A stretch of 42,319 bases of DNA from Azolla pinnata. Taxonomy: Eukaryota > Streptophyta > Polypodiopsida > Salviniales > Salviniaceae. The stretch is taken from NCBI GenBank assembly GCA_037176905.1, contig JBBBWG010032363.1:1-42319 (forward strand), written 5' to 3'. The notes beneath the pieces are model-generated. The model was not told the DNA's origin. It did not search any database and saw only the letters and a program-made list of their open reading frames with translations. How positions within the stretch are numbered: the stretch's first letter is position 1; every line of letters begins with the position of its first letter. Shown here piece by piece: positions 12,985-24,900 of this stretch. The translations under genes and the position numbers were made by a program.

Positions 12985-13300
12985 TATAAAATTTGAGAGA
13001 TATAAGAGGACAAGAACTAGGAGAGATTCAACATGAGAGAATAATTCTCTATTCATGCTCGTAAGGGGTTCATGGTTGTCATGGCCAAAGCTCATAGATA
13101 ACAATTTACCCAAAATTCAACACGGAGGATACCTAGTTATTTATACTAATTGAGGTCTAATGTGTGCATGTCATGTGACTATCATGCTTGATAGCCATGC
13201 GATTTGCATGTATAGTGGCGGTTCTGGTGACTGGCAATAACAATAAACATCATGACGGTGTGAATACACCTACATTTAAGATATTATCTCTAATCTCCTT
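12985..13300 (-). mobile_element. Possible solo LTR relic (fossil, family uncertain)
   Basis: Read on the minus strand, a TATAAATA box near 13137-13144 is followed by a leader-like stretch with GAATAGAGAATTATTCTCTC and a pyrimidine-rich run ending near TTATAACA at about 12985. This order (TATA box, short repeat-region-like stretch, CA end) is what plant LTRs show. No partner LTR, primer site or internal coding region was found nearby, so at best it is an old solo remnant. The upper boundary is a guess. Confidence 0.25.
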
Positions 13301-13754
13301 TGACGACGAGTTCCATGAGTTGCAATGCATGAGCTAGAACTTGTCTTATCAATTAGACAAAGATGATCAAATTCATCTTGAAGTCAAGAAACATTCATGA
13401 CACTTTCTATAAGCTCCATTTTTTTTATCATAAAGTAATATAACTTGTTATGCAAGATCTTCGAGTCCGAAATAACTTTAACCTCATATTCTAGTTTTAC
13501 AAGTTAGAGTAGAAGTGGGGCTGGAAACGCTTGATCTAGAATGAGAATAAATGCACAAGGTTCTAATAAAAGGACATGGAACATTAGATAAAGATTCATA
13601 AGCCAAGGTAAGTCAAAACGAAAATAAATGAATGCGTATGTACAACAAGTAAAGACAAACAAACAAGAAATGAGAAAATCTCATGAGCTCCTCATTCATC
13701 TTTTCTCTTTAGCTTATAAGAGAAAAAAAAGAGCGACAAAAGATGGCACACACA

Positions 13755-14030
13755 GTGGACATTGTTGGATGCGTTTTTGGCACCATTTTGCCGCAAACTT
13801 TGATGCATCAAACCGTGCAAGCCAGGCTAAACACGAATCGGAATTTGCCACGATTGTTTGACGCGCTGTTCGACGCAATCAGTGCGTTAAAAAACGCTAG
13901 TTGTTGCCACGATTTTGACGTGTAATTGATGCTTTGTTTGATGCGGTTTTGGCACGACCTTGGTGCAAAATTTGGCGCGAATCTGACGCACGATTGATGC
14001 AAAATCGCGTCGAATATATTCGTTTGATGC
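13755..14030 (+). repeat. Island of degenerate short repeats rich in TTTGCCRCGA / TTTGACGCG words
   Basis: This stretch is a run of variants of a word about 10-13 bases long, such as TTTTGCCGCAAAC (13786), AATTTGCCACGAT (13842), GTTTGACGCGC, TTGTTGCCACGAT (13902) and AATTTGGCGCGA. It stands out from its AT-rich surroundings by its many CG dinucleotides. The same vocabulary recurs at 38430-38997 and 39571-39616, so the islands look related. It ends about 350 bases before the SNU23 start codon. Confidence 0.55.
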
Positions 14031-14285
14031 TTCAGAAAGAAAATCAACCAGGTAATTCAATTTATTTATCGATTTCATTGTTTTGAAAGAAAACGAACGG
14101 GGACTGATTGAATTTATTTTGTCAATTGTATGTATTTGAAAAGAAGTGGTACTAAGATTGAGTTCCCGATCGGAGTGATTTGGTGTGGAAGAAAATGGAT
14201 GATGAACCAACGACCAATTCAATATATTTTTATTCATATTTGTTTGTTTGTTTGTGTTTGGTGCTCTTCCACAGAGTTAATTGTA

Positions 14286-14331
14286 TTAGGGTTTCTTTCT
14301 CTCTCTCTCTCTCTCTCTCTGTCTTTCTCAG
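14286..14331 (+). promoter_or_regulatory. Telo-box plus CT tract just upstream of the SNU23 start
   Basis: TTAGGGTTT (14286-14294), the reverse complement of the plant telo-box AAACCCTAA, runs straight into a (CT)n tract of about 30 bases. It lies about 55-95 bases before the ATG, where plant 5' UTRs often carry CT-rich elements. That it controls expression is an inference from position only. Confidence 0.45.
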
Positions 14332-14381
14332 GGTTTCCATCCCAGCAGCTCTCTGCGTCCGCCTCCGTCTCTCTGCTTCCC

Positions 14382-17155
14382 ATGCATCGCCAGAACGCCG
14401 CAGGTGTCGACAACACCTACAGGCGCAAATGGAACAAGGAGGATTTCGTCGAGAAAGCACGCGAACGCGAAGATAAGGTGCCCTCATTCACTCTGCTCCT
14501 ATTTCTTCTTTTTTTCTTTTTTGCCCTAAAACGAGTTCCGAAGAACACAGCAATGGAATCCCCAAATTAGGTGTTTTTTCTCTGTTTGATGCCATGTTGA
14601 GTCTTAAGTTATAAAACTGCAATCTTGCTTCAAACCCTGTTGTTGCACATCCCATTTATACTCAAACTGAACCCTAAAACAGATCGTTCACCTCTTGGCT
14701 TCCACTTTCTAATGCACGTGGGGTTTATTTTGCTAAACAGGAAGGAGATGGAGACAAACACCGATCCAAGAGTAAGTTCTTTGATGCCTTTGTGATGGAT
14801 GGTTTTGCTGTCATATATGTTTTAAAGGCAAGAATTCAAGTACAATCATTGAAATTTCGATTGAGGATGGTTGAAATATACTATTATGTCTATTGTATTG
14901 CTTGTGTTGATGTTCATCAGTCCCTGTAATCTATTTTACCTTCCATTTTCTGTAAGCAAACCTTAGAGGCAGGGCATCAGATGGTACTGTACTTTGGGTA
15001 CTTTGGGATGAGATGTAAACATTTGCAATGAAGTGCATTTACCCTGTACAACTGATGACTTCATTTCCCTGCTTGGTTTAGGCTTATCACAAGTGTATAT
15101 ACATGTATACACACATGTATATCTGTGCATGTATGTATATGGCGTGATCCTTTAGCTTATGCTTATAGCGGTTTATGTTGCTATTGGTTATGTACTACCT
15201 TCTCTTGCACAGGTAGGGGTCCTCCTGTCCAAAGGGAACCCTTGAAACATAGGGACTATGAAGTGGATTTGACTTCTCGTTTAGGCAAAACACAGGTAAA
15301 TTCTTTTCCTCTCGAAATGGGTTAACTTCAAATATGTAACATCATCAGTTGATCTAGCTAGCGTCATAGCATTCATTTCCTTGGCATACTAATTCTTTAT
15401 TTTTATCGCCGCGGGTGATTGATAAGCTTTCTCCTTCATGTTTCAACTAGTTTTTTGTTGGAAGTCTACATTTTTCCACGAAAGGAAATTGTTTTGTGCT
15501 AATATCGGGCCTGGCATTGATGATTGCAGGTGGTTACTCAAGTTGCTCCATTGAATCAACAGGTTATTTAATATTCCTCCATCGTGCTTATATGTGATCT
15601 ACCTCTGCAAGTTGTCCTTTCTTCCATCCACAACTCACAGAGTTGTGTTGTGAACTTGCAGGCTGGGTATTATTGCAGCGTTTGTGAATGTGTTGTAAAA
15701 GACTCGGCCAACTTTTTAGATCATATGAATGGAAAAAAGCGTAAGTAAGCTATTACTTGCTAGTTCATATGAAGAGATGTTGGTATGATGGTACGATATG
15801 CCTAACCATGTTCCTGGTACACAGATCAACGGGCTCTTGGAATGTCTATGCGAGTTGAGAGGGCCACACTTAAACAAGTATGATAAGACTAAATGCTTGA
15901 TCTGACCTTTGCCTAGGGGTAAAAATATTGGTTACTCTTAAGAGGAGTTTTTGTTTCATGTTTTCTTTCTTTTATATATTAAAAATATGTCGGATATTTT
16001 CCAGGTGCAGGAGAGGTTTGACAGCCTTAAAAAAAGGAAAACAGAGTTTATTGAGCAAGGTATGGGTTTACTTGACTGTTCATGTAATACGGCGTATTGA
16101 TGTGTGAGATGTATGCTGCCCTTATCGTGATATATATATATATATATATATACACACTAAGAATCTTTTGGCTTTCAGTCATGTGAGTCAACCCATTTCT
16201 TACACCCGGGTAAAGCCACCAAATCAGACAGAAGTATACTGGGATAAGAAATGTGTAAGTATTCGACAATGCAATAGTAGTGGAACTCAAAAGAGGAATA
16301 CACATGAGAAACAATAGGTCTGGTGAACAAACTCGAGTAAGGGTTCATGCAAAATCATCAAACTCGAAAGCAACAGTTCCTAGATTCGCCCATCTAAAAA
16401 GAGCTCTCAAGGAGCTCTTTTTAGATGGGCGAATTCTCGCTTTTCAGGTTCTAATGACTTATTTAGCAATTTGAGAACATAACACAGAAGGGAAAGGGGA
16501 GTAAAGAGGTTTAATATGAGTGTGCCATTTCCGTCGTTCCATGATATTTTTAGGGCTGAAGGGATATTTTCGAAACATATACTATGAAGCATGTCCCTGG
16601 AATTTTCTGTGCTACTGCCTTCTGAACAAGCAGAAAAATGGATGCTGGACTGAATGTATTGCTAAACATAGGCAGGCTATGTTTTCAAGTTTTTATGACA
16701 TAGGTTTTATAAGGTAACGCACATTGACTTGATAAGCGGTGATCTTTGGAAAAATTCCTATGGATTTCTGCTGGTTCCTTGGGCATGGAAATCCCTGTGA
16801 TCATGGAATAGAAATTTCATTCCTTTTGTGCTGTGAAAATAATATCTATTCTGTGTGACATGCTGACCTTACAGATTATGACAATCGCATCTTGAAGCTT
16901 CAAGAAGAAGAAGAAGAGAAGAAAAGGCAACGAAGAGAACGGAAGAAGGAAAAGAAGGTGAGGTTCTGTATTTGAAAACACACTTACAATATCTGAAAAT
17001 CCAGAATTAATATTTTTTTTGTCATAAGTTTTATGATTTCTAAATATTTGAATAAATAGAAAGAGAAAGCTGTGGAGGAGGATGTGCCAGAGGATTCAGA
17101 AATGGCAGCATTGATGGGTTTTGGCGGATTTGGCACAACAAAGAAACAAGCATAG
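14382..17155 (+). CDS. SNU23: SNU23 / ZMAT2 U4/U6.U5 tri-snRNP zinc-finger protein, 9 exons, 202 aa
   Basis: SNU23 (human ZMAT2) is a component of the spliceosomal tri-snRNP and B complex in the nucleus, acting near the 5' splice site during activation. Exons: 14382-14477, 14741-14771, 15213-15295, 15530-15562, 15662-15740, 15825-15877, 16005-16059, 16875-16957, 17060-17155. All phases agree and total 203 codons with stop, matching the family length (human about 199 aa). The N-terminus has [20 protein letters not shown] matrin/U1-type finger follows: C86-x2-C89-x12-H102-x5-H108, in [20 protein letters not shown] and the residues after it; the last histidine codon is split by an intron. Then come [17 protein letters not shown], a basic coiled-coil stretch of E, K and R, and the typical tail [20 protein letters not shown]. 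The start ATG lies just after a CT-rich leader. A diverged copy of the last exon lies directly downstream. Confidence 0.95.
16130..16156 (+). repeat. (TA)n microsatellite in SNU23 intron 7
   Basis: About eleven TA units run into CACAC. It is a simple intronic microsatellite. Confidence 0.9.
16384..16434. repeat. Perfect 23-bp inverted repeat with 5-nt loop
   Basis: The left arm 16384-16406 (ATTCGCCCATCTAAAAAGAG and CTC) is exactly complementary to the right arm 16412-16434, with TCAAG between. It lies inside SNU23 intron 7 and would fold as a strong hairpin in the pre-mRNA. The next bases outside the arms do not pair. No further terminal repeats or coding sequence flank it. Confidence 0.95.
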
Positions 17156-17270
17156 AGTAGTCATTTTGCTCTGGTGAGGATGTGCTAGAGGATCCAGAAA
17201 TGGCTATGTTGATGGGTTGTGGTGGATTTGGCATGTCAAAGAACCAAGCATATAGTGGTCTTTTTGCTCT
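17074..17270 (+). repeat. 98-bp tandem duplication of the last SNU23 coding segment
   Basis: The end of exon 9 plus its first 3' UTR bases (about 17074-17171) is followed directly by a diverged copy (about 17172-17270). The offset is 98 bases throughout: GAGGATGTGC occurs at 17078 and 17176, and TTTTGCTCT ends at 17172 and 17270. Since 98 is not a multiple of three and copy 1 keeps its stop, copy 2 is untranslated in the main model. Copy 2 still encodes a close variant of the C-terminal tail in another frame. Confidence 0.92.
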
Positions 17271-19108
17271 TATGAGCTTTTTTCCATTGTATATGTTATG
17301 CTGAAGATGTTGCAGAATGATGTAGGAATGGAATCAGCTGATAAAATACAATGCACATACAAAAAAGAAAGGGCATTGCAAAATTATTGAGGAGCAAAGA
17401 AGGAGCTTTTGGGACGATTTGTATATAATTAGGAAATCCATCATCATCTCTCTTTGGAAAGTTCCTTCTGAATTGTTTGTTCTGGCTAACTGAGGGTTGT
17501 TGCTTTGATAAAGTCAAGGATGTATTGGAATTCTGAGATTTTTTGGAAAGGCAAAATGCAAATTTGGTTTTCCAACTGCTTTAACTGTCATTTTGTTTGG
17601 TTGCTTCCATATGAACACATTATTTTTATTCCCGATGGAGTTTTGCAAGGGGGGATGAAGTCATCATGAAATGATTCTCCTTGCTAATGTTGTTACTCAA
17701 GTCGGACATTTTCAAGATGCTGTCTGTCTGTGTACACGTGGAAATTTGGAGGATAACAGTATGAAGGGAGAGTTGGTAATGGTTTCTTATTCTAGTTTAA
17801 GAATACTTGTTTTGATGTACATTCAGTGTCTTTTGAAATCTATTGAATAACCACATCTTGTGGGCTTAGGGTCTGAATGAAAAACCAATCAATAGGGTTT
17901 AGGCCTGATGCAATCAGTGGCTAGTTGGCTATTAGAAAATCCCATGAATAGTTTGACATGAACTCATATCATTAGCTGCCGATTCTATATATCGATCAAG
18001 TGTGGCTATAACAAATACATTTGGCATGTAGATTCTCCCAAATGATAACTTTACATTATACTACACAGTTGTTGCACCGGATTACAAAACCAAGTTCTGT
18101 TTCGAACTCAAGAAGCAATCATATGATTACATGAAACGTTGCCTATTGAGTAAAGATTCCATGAATGTTAAAAAGAAATATTACCTACCCATCACGAGCC
18201 ACTACACTACAACAACGTATAAATAACCATGATAGCTTGCAGAAATTTCCAATTAATTTGAAATTTGATTTCTCACCCTTACTCAGGTTGATGATGGTAA
18301 ATCCTAATTACTCAGTAATACATATACACTAGTTTTTTATAGTTTCTTGAAAAAATTGACCATCGTTTTGAGAGATTGATGAACAAAAATTGTCGATTGA
18401 GGTTTGATAGCCTAAGATTTATTTTGCCAGTAAAAAGCAAGTAAAATGGCCAAAAATAGCGACGATGATGGCCATCAAGAGGAAAGAAACACTAGTTATA
18501 GGTTAGCACCCAACCCATGCCATCAAATCTACTGCTCGTATCGGAGTCGACTCTCACTCTCTCTGATGTTAGATACTTGGCCCTAAACAAGTTTGAGAAT
18601 TTGAGAATCACACTTTGTTATAATGCCCGGCATTTGATCACATTCGAATGAATGAATGTACGTGCTTTCCATACCAAAGCCCATGATGCTACACGCATTC
18701 CTCGCACAACCTCACTATGCAGTCTCAAATTAGTAGTAGCACTATTTTTAGTTCTCCTTGGAACATCTAGAGTTGCTACTTACAACCAAATGTATCCCGT
18801 AGAATGTATTGTTTTGGGGTGTCATAGGTCATATTTAACCTTGGAAGACGAGGATCAATTGTATTGTTGATCTATCTGTATCCAAAAGGGCGGGGGGGAG
18901 AGGAGCCAAATCGAGTTTGGTGATGTCAGGTAGCGACAGAAGCTCGATGCTGTTCTTGATAAACATGCAGATCGTAAAACTGCGAAAATGCAACGGAAAT
19001 CTTGTGATTAGCAACGGGGATCCCGGCAGCAGAAGCGAATCATAGGACGGCCCGGACCCATCAAGGGATTTTTGCAATGCTGTCTGTGATGATGGCGGCA
19101 GGCAGGGT
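17271..19108. other. Intergenic region between SNU23 and PrimPol genes
   Basis: AT-rich sequence without a convincing reading frame. The first part should hold the SNU23 3' UTR and the last few hundred bases the PrimPol promoter. A G-rich run lies near 18890-18900. Nothing else is recognised. Confidence 0.5.
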
Positions 19109-19198
19109 ATGGCGTCCAAGGAAAGCACAAACCCACGGCAAGAGGATGGAGAATCGTGTAGCGTGCTAGAAGAGACAACTCATCAGATGCAGGTATGA
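19109..19198 (+). other. 29-codon upstream reading frame whose stop overlaps the PrimPol start (ATGA), or alternative first exon
   Basis: An ATG at 19109 opens a 29-codon frame (beginning MASKESTNPRQEDGES) that ends in TGA at 19196-19198. That TGA overlaps the proposed PrimPol ATG at 19195 as ATGA. The same frame also ends in a good donor, CAG|GTATGA at 19192/19193. That donor would join in phase to an acceptor at 20350/20351 and continue into the normal exon 2 frame. It could therefore be a regulatory upstream frame or the first exon of a second protein form. Confidence 0.5.
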
Positions 19199-21932
19199 GC
19201 GGTGGTGCCAGTCCCATCACTGGAAATGGCAATGCCAACGACTCCGAGAAAGATGCTCGTCGCTTGCTCTCTTGCTTCCACAAAGGCATCTCTCCTTCCC
19301 CTCTCTCACGTAAGCAACCAAGCCTCTCCTTTTTCCTTTCTCCGTGTACTCTTTCCCCTTCACCTTCACGAGCTTCAGCTTTGAGGAAAGCCCCTGGGAT
19401 AAAAGGAAAAAAAAAAAATGGAAAATGTGTATACGACTCAACAAGAAGATTTACGCTTGAAGTCCAAGTAGAAATAAGCTCAGGCTTTGTTACATGTTTT
19501 TGGAAAAGCTTCTTCCCAAAGCAGCACGAGATGGTTGTGTCTGCTTTACAAATCTATGGGATGTTCTCTTTTTGAAGATCGCAAAATGTGGTCCTTTTTT
19601 CGGGTTTGGAACACTTTGTTCTTGCTGTTCAACTTTGATTCAAATCCGTGATGTAGATTCCAACCAAATTATTTCCTTAGCTATTGTGTTCAAAGTAGCT
19701 TCATGTCAGAACGTGAGAACTTTATGTATCCTCCCCCATGCGCACTTTTAATCAAGTTTCCGGGTTGACAATGCCTTGTTTTTCCCGTCCAAGTTATAAT
19801 CAAATCTATGTGATAGATATAGATGGGAACACGCTTTTTTCTCATAACTGTTCAGCTCAAAGTACACTCAGGCCAAAAAAAAGGGGGAATTTATGTGTAC
19901 CTAAATTAACAAGTTTCCTTTAGAGGGTCATAAGCCCAAACGCTTGGCTTCATTTTCTCAAATGTCTATTGACCCATGTACTAGTCTTTCCCTATTCTTG
20001 ATTCTATGAATATCTATGTTCAAGCACAGATTTTCACTCCCCCGATAATTTTTGAATTCCTGGTCCTCAAGAGGAAATTGACAGTGCATTTATATCTCAA
20101 TAGATTCGTTTTTATTTTTAATCTTCTATGTCCATTGGTTTAATGTAACTTAGTTTTGCAGTGCTTTATGAAGTTATGCCCACACATTTCCAGCTACTGA
20201 AATGGATTCACTTCTGATACTTGCCGAACTACTACTTTCTCCGTTTGAAGATTTCTTTGTACTTGTTTCTCTGTGTTAATGGGGAAGTTGTGTCATTTCT
20301 TCGTGGCATTTTTTGTTTTTAACCTATATATGTAGATAGTATTTATTGCAGCTTCTGCTTGCAGGTTCATGTGTGAAACGGTGTTCAATAAGCCCGGCAA
20401 GTAACAAAGCTCTTGATGCTTTAAGGAAGGAAGGGAATGAAAGATCTAAGACTCCTCTTGAAGGTTCAATGAAATCGGTCAGCTCATTTGTACTTGCTAT
20501 ATGAATTCCTTACGTGATTTATAAACAAGAAATGTATTGCAGAAGGTTTTGTTACTCCAGAGGCGAAGAGTATTAAGCGTAAACCCATCACTAAAGAGAT
20601 CAGTCCTGGTGTTTTCTATGGGTCACCTGCTGGGAAGTGTGGTAAGCGCCCTCCACAAGTGTTACGACTTTTGCATGAAATACGTCGGGATCTTGCAGCC
20701 GAAGGATACTCTTTCTCAAGGTCTGTTGTGATTACTGATACTTGGTTTGGCATAACTAGAACCTATTTCATATGTACTGTGTTTGTGTTTCCAGAGACAG
20801 AATATGGGTCACTTTCGCCAAACAGGACCAAGCCATTCAATTTGCACAAAGTCATGGCAAAAAGGACCTGGCGGTATTCACTTACCAAGACCACTTTACT
20901 GGGCAGCGGCGATTTTTAGTCACAACATACAAAGAGTTCTGGTTCAGGCAAAATGCTGGACCCATCTTGGTGTTTATGTTCTAAAGAGTATCTTAAATAT
21001 ATATGAACTGCTACTAAATAATGACTTGGTTGATAAGTGACGTCATGAAGTTGATATGAGTAAAATTCCCAGGTATGAAGCAATTCCGGAGGAGTATCGA
21101 CATCACTATGAGATAATCACAGAGGTAAGGGTTTATGGCATGGCAGCTGGTTTTGAATTTGCACTACCTCACTCCATGTGCCGAATTCCTTGTAATGAAT
21201 TGAGACGTATACTGTGCCTGTGATTATTTTGAAAGCTTATTTATAAGCCTTCCTCTCCCATGAACAAGAAAACAAAAGACACAGAAACCAAGAAGTTGGT
21301 GCTCCATTAGGAAGCAGTATTTACTTACACACACTATACAGGTAAGGGAGGAGCACTTAGGCATTGAGATTACCTCTCGAAGGTTTAAACTTATGGCTAA
21401 TTTTAAAAACCGTCTGGACTTACATATCTGGGTAATCCAGGTAACTCACGATGTGAAGTATGTGAGAGATTTCTTTGATACAATGCATGAGTAAACCAAA
21501 GCTTCAAGAATGCTCATGCCACTTGTGTCCAGTTCAGCAGTATAATCACAATAACAATCTCATTTTCGTAATAGTTTTTGGATTGGTTCAGCATGTATTT
21601 GGGAGCTTCAAGTTTAATGCTCTTGAATGCTCATACTTGTTGCAGGGTTCTCCATGTCACCTTTATTTTGACCTAGAATTTGATCGCCTTGCAAATCATG
21701 GATTGGATGGGAATCTTCTTGTGGATGCTTTATTATTGAAAGTTGCAGAAACTTTGCATGATGTTTATTCTCTGGAATACGATAAGTCATGGACTATGGA
21801 GCTTGATTCAACGACAACAGGTAAAAATAATATATTGCCCTAATAGTTCATATTTTTGAGAATGTCTGCTTGAAATAGAGATTATGGATTATATGTTTGT
21901 TTCCAGCTTAAATTTTCTCTACCCCCCCATAT

Positions 21933-21985
<53 letters not shown>

Positions 21986-24900
21986 CACACATATATAGAT
22001 TGTCTTATTTATGAAGATGGGTTATTAAAATTTATGTATTTTCCTACGTAAGTAAACTATTTTAAGATACATTGTGAAGCTATTAACACATGGATGTCGT
22101 ATTACTGTTTGCATTGTATCTGTGTTTTGGTTTATAACACATTTTGATGTCCTCACTTTGCGCAATGCCTTTACACGAGATGTACCCCTCTAGAATATGA
22201 AACGTAATCCAACTACTAATAAACTGTGGTTTGATATGTATACTTCTGGCTAATACTGATATGATGGTTTGCACAGTTCTTTTGGGGAGAGTCAGAATCA
22301 AGTAAATACACCATGTGCATTATCTACCTTATTTTTTTCTGGATGTAATACTTGTTAATGTCCACAGAGTTCCTGTCCTTGCATCCCAAGAATCTAGTCG
22401 TCCACTATCCGTTTTAGCTTTCCACGACAGTGTCTGAACAAGAAACTGTATCATTACAAAGGAAAACACAACAATATATGCGATAAAATGATTATTCAAC
22501 GGAGTTTTGCCATGCAAACATTGTTTCCCTCAATAGTTATTCCTCAGAATATGTAATACTTCTTCCAGGCTTTTCATTTCAGCTTTTGCTGTGTTTCGTA
22601 TACTGCTTTTTATCATATGTATTCAAAGCGTGTATGTAATGGGCTTATTTTTTCAGATCTCATGGAACTTTAAGAGTAAAAAGTTTATGCTCTTTATTGT
22701 TCTGTAGCACATGAGTGGCATGCTCAATGTCAAGAATATATTGGATGAACTACTACTCTAATGATCCGATTTCATGCTCTAGTAGATGTTTGTTTTTGAA
22801 ATACAGACTGTCATGGATTTTTCAGATAAATTTCATGTACTCATCTCTAATGCTGACAGCACAGGAAAATTTTCAAGGCATATTATTATTCGAATACCTA
22901 AAGTTGCCTTCAAGAGCAATTTCCATGTGGGAGGATTTGTTTCAGAGGTGAGGAATTATGCTGTGTTCCACTCAATTATAGAAAATGTGCACTGTTCCTG
23001 ATCTGATTTAAGAATCTTAACCCTACATCATAAAATTGTGGTTAGGCTTCCGTAAGCTTCTGTGTGTAGTGTTGTCTTTAAGTGTACAGGGTGTGCTCTC
23101 AATAGCTCAATGTCATTGCTCTGGGTGAGCAATCATAGGCTCTTCTTTGCCAATCCAGGCTGTTTGAAAGTTCCTTATGTTTCTTCTGTTGTAGTAACAT
23201 GTATCTTACACAGATATAACATTAGTATCCTCATTATCTACTGGACCAAAACTGATGCAAAGTGAAGGCAATAAAATTTTTATACTTCATCCATCCAATT
23301 GGCATCATTGTCCCGTCTGTACTATAGAATGGAATCAATTGAATCTAATTTAGGTAAACATATAGATTAAGCTCATCTTTTTGAACCATAGTGTTCTTGC
23401 AATGCTTTTTTTGAGGGAGTTCCACAAGCATTAGACTGCTCTCCTCATAAAAAGTATGCATTGATTATGGCAATCCTAGGAATTCGAATGTTCCATTAGA
23501 GTAATGCTGTTTCCCACTATGAGCAAGCCACAGTTTGCCTCCCACTTAAAACAGAACAAAAGAAATAAAATAAACCATGGTATTGTGAAATACAATGTCA
23601 TAGAACTTTCAAGTTCTGTGAACATCAACGAAGTCATGCTTGCGTATTATGAAGAAATATGAAATCGTCGAGAATTGAGTTGACATGAAAGGAAGAAAGT
23701 GAAGAAAATTAAACTCCCTTCTCCAGGCCGAAGTAGTTAGTGTATCAACAGATACTTGCAGATTGCAGAGACTCACTTCACTCCGTTTCTCCCATGTAGG
23801 AATATCCCATAGAGAGAGTTGCACTCTAGTTTGCAAGTAGACTATATATCATTCAGGAGGTTGTAGAATGCAGATTGTCAGCAAACTATTATAGTTGGCA
23901 ACTTTTTATATGCATGACCTCTCTTTGGTTATATGACTGACTATGATAACTTGATATGCCAAATATGGGAAGCTATGATCTTCTTTTCTAGTTTATCACA
24001 ACTGTATGTGTGAATTATTAATCGATGACAATAAATTGAACAGATGCTGATTTACTCCTTTCCAGCTATGCAACAGAATAGAGAAACGTCACTGTATGGG
24101 TTTAGGGTTTACATGGAATTTCCTTTTCTTACATGATTGACCTTGGAAAATTTACATGGAAGATATGAGAAACTGTGATCTTCTTTTTTGGCTTATGGCA
24201 GCTGTTTGACTGAATTATTAATCAACAACTGTAAGTGGAACGGTTGCGATTTATACTACATTCCAGATATGCAAAAGAATCGAGAACCATCGCTGCATTT
24301 ATGATTTCTTTTCTTAGGTGGTTGACCATGACAACTATTTGTGGCAAATATGAGAAGCTGTGTTATTCTTATTTGGCTGTATGACTGAATTGTTTATGAC
24401 CGAGAATAAGCTGAATAATTGCTGATTTCCTCCTACATTTCAGATAAGCATCAGCATAGAATGCATCTTCATTGATGATATGCATGAGCTGTTTTTTAAT
24501 TAGATGATTGGGCATGGCAACTTGATTTGGCAAATATGAGAAGCTGTGGTCTTCTTTACTGGTTTGTGGCAGCTTTATGACTGAATCGTTTACTTCCAAC
24601 AATAAGCTGAATAATTGCTGATTTACGCCTACATTACAGATATACATCGTTGATGATAAACATGAGCTGTCTTTTATTGGATAATTGGTCCTGGCAACTT
24701 GATGTGGAAAATATGAAAAGTTATGAACTTCTTTATTGGTTTATGGCAGCTGTATGACTGAATTATTTATTGACAATAAGCTGAAGAGTTTGCTCATACT
24801 TCTAAATTCCAGATATGCAAAAGAATAGAGAAACATCACAGCATTGATGAACGGCTCAATGATTTGTATGTTTTGAAAGGACAATCACGGGGAGATTGCT

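Larger units (their letters stand above)
11085..13750. other. Intergenic region between PANK2 and SNU23 genes
   Basis: The first several hundred bases should contain the PANK2 3' UTR; no clear polyadenylation signal stands out. Beyond that the sequence is AT-rich with no frame that reads like a conserved protein. It holds the telomere-like stretch, the 81-bp tandem repeat and the possible LTR relic listed separately. The segment 12130-12980 has longish frames on both strands but none with a recognisable domain. Confidence 0.5.

Noticed and set aside
14130-14570. 146-codon plus-strand frame across the SNU23 5' UTR and exon 1
   Set aside because: It differs in frame from the SNU23 coding sequence, crosses the CT tract and runs into intron 1.
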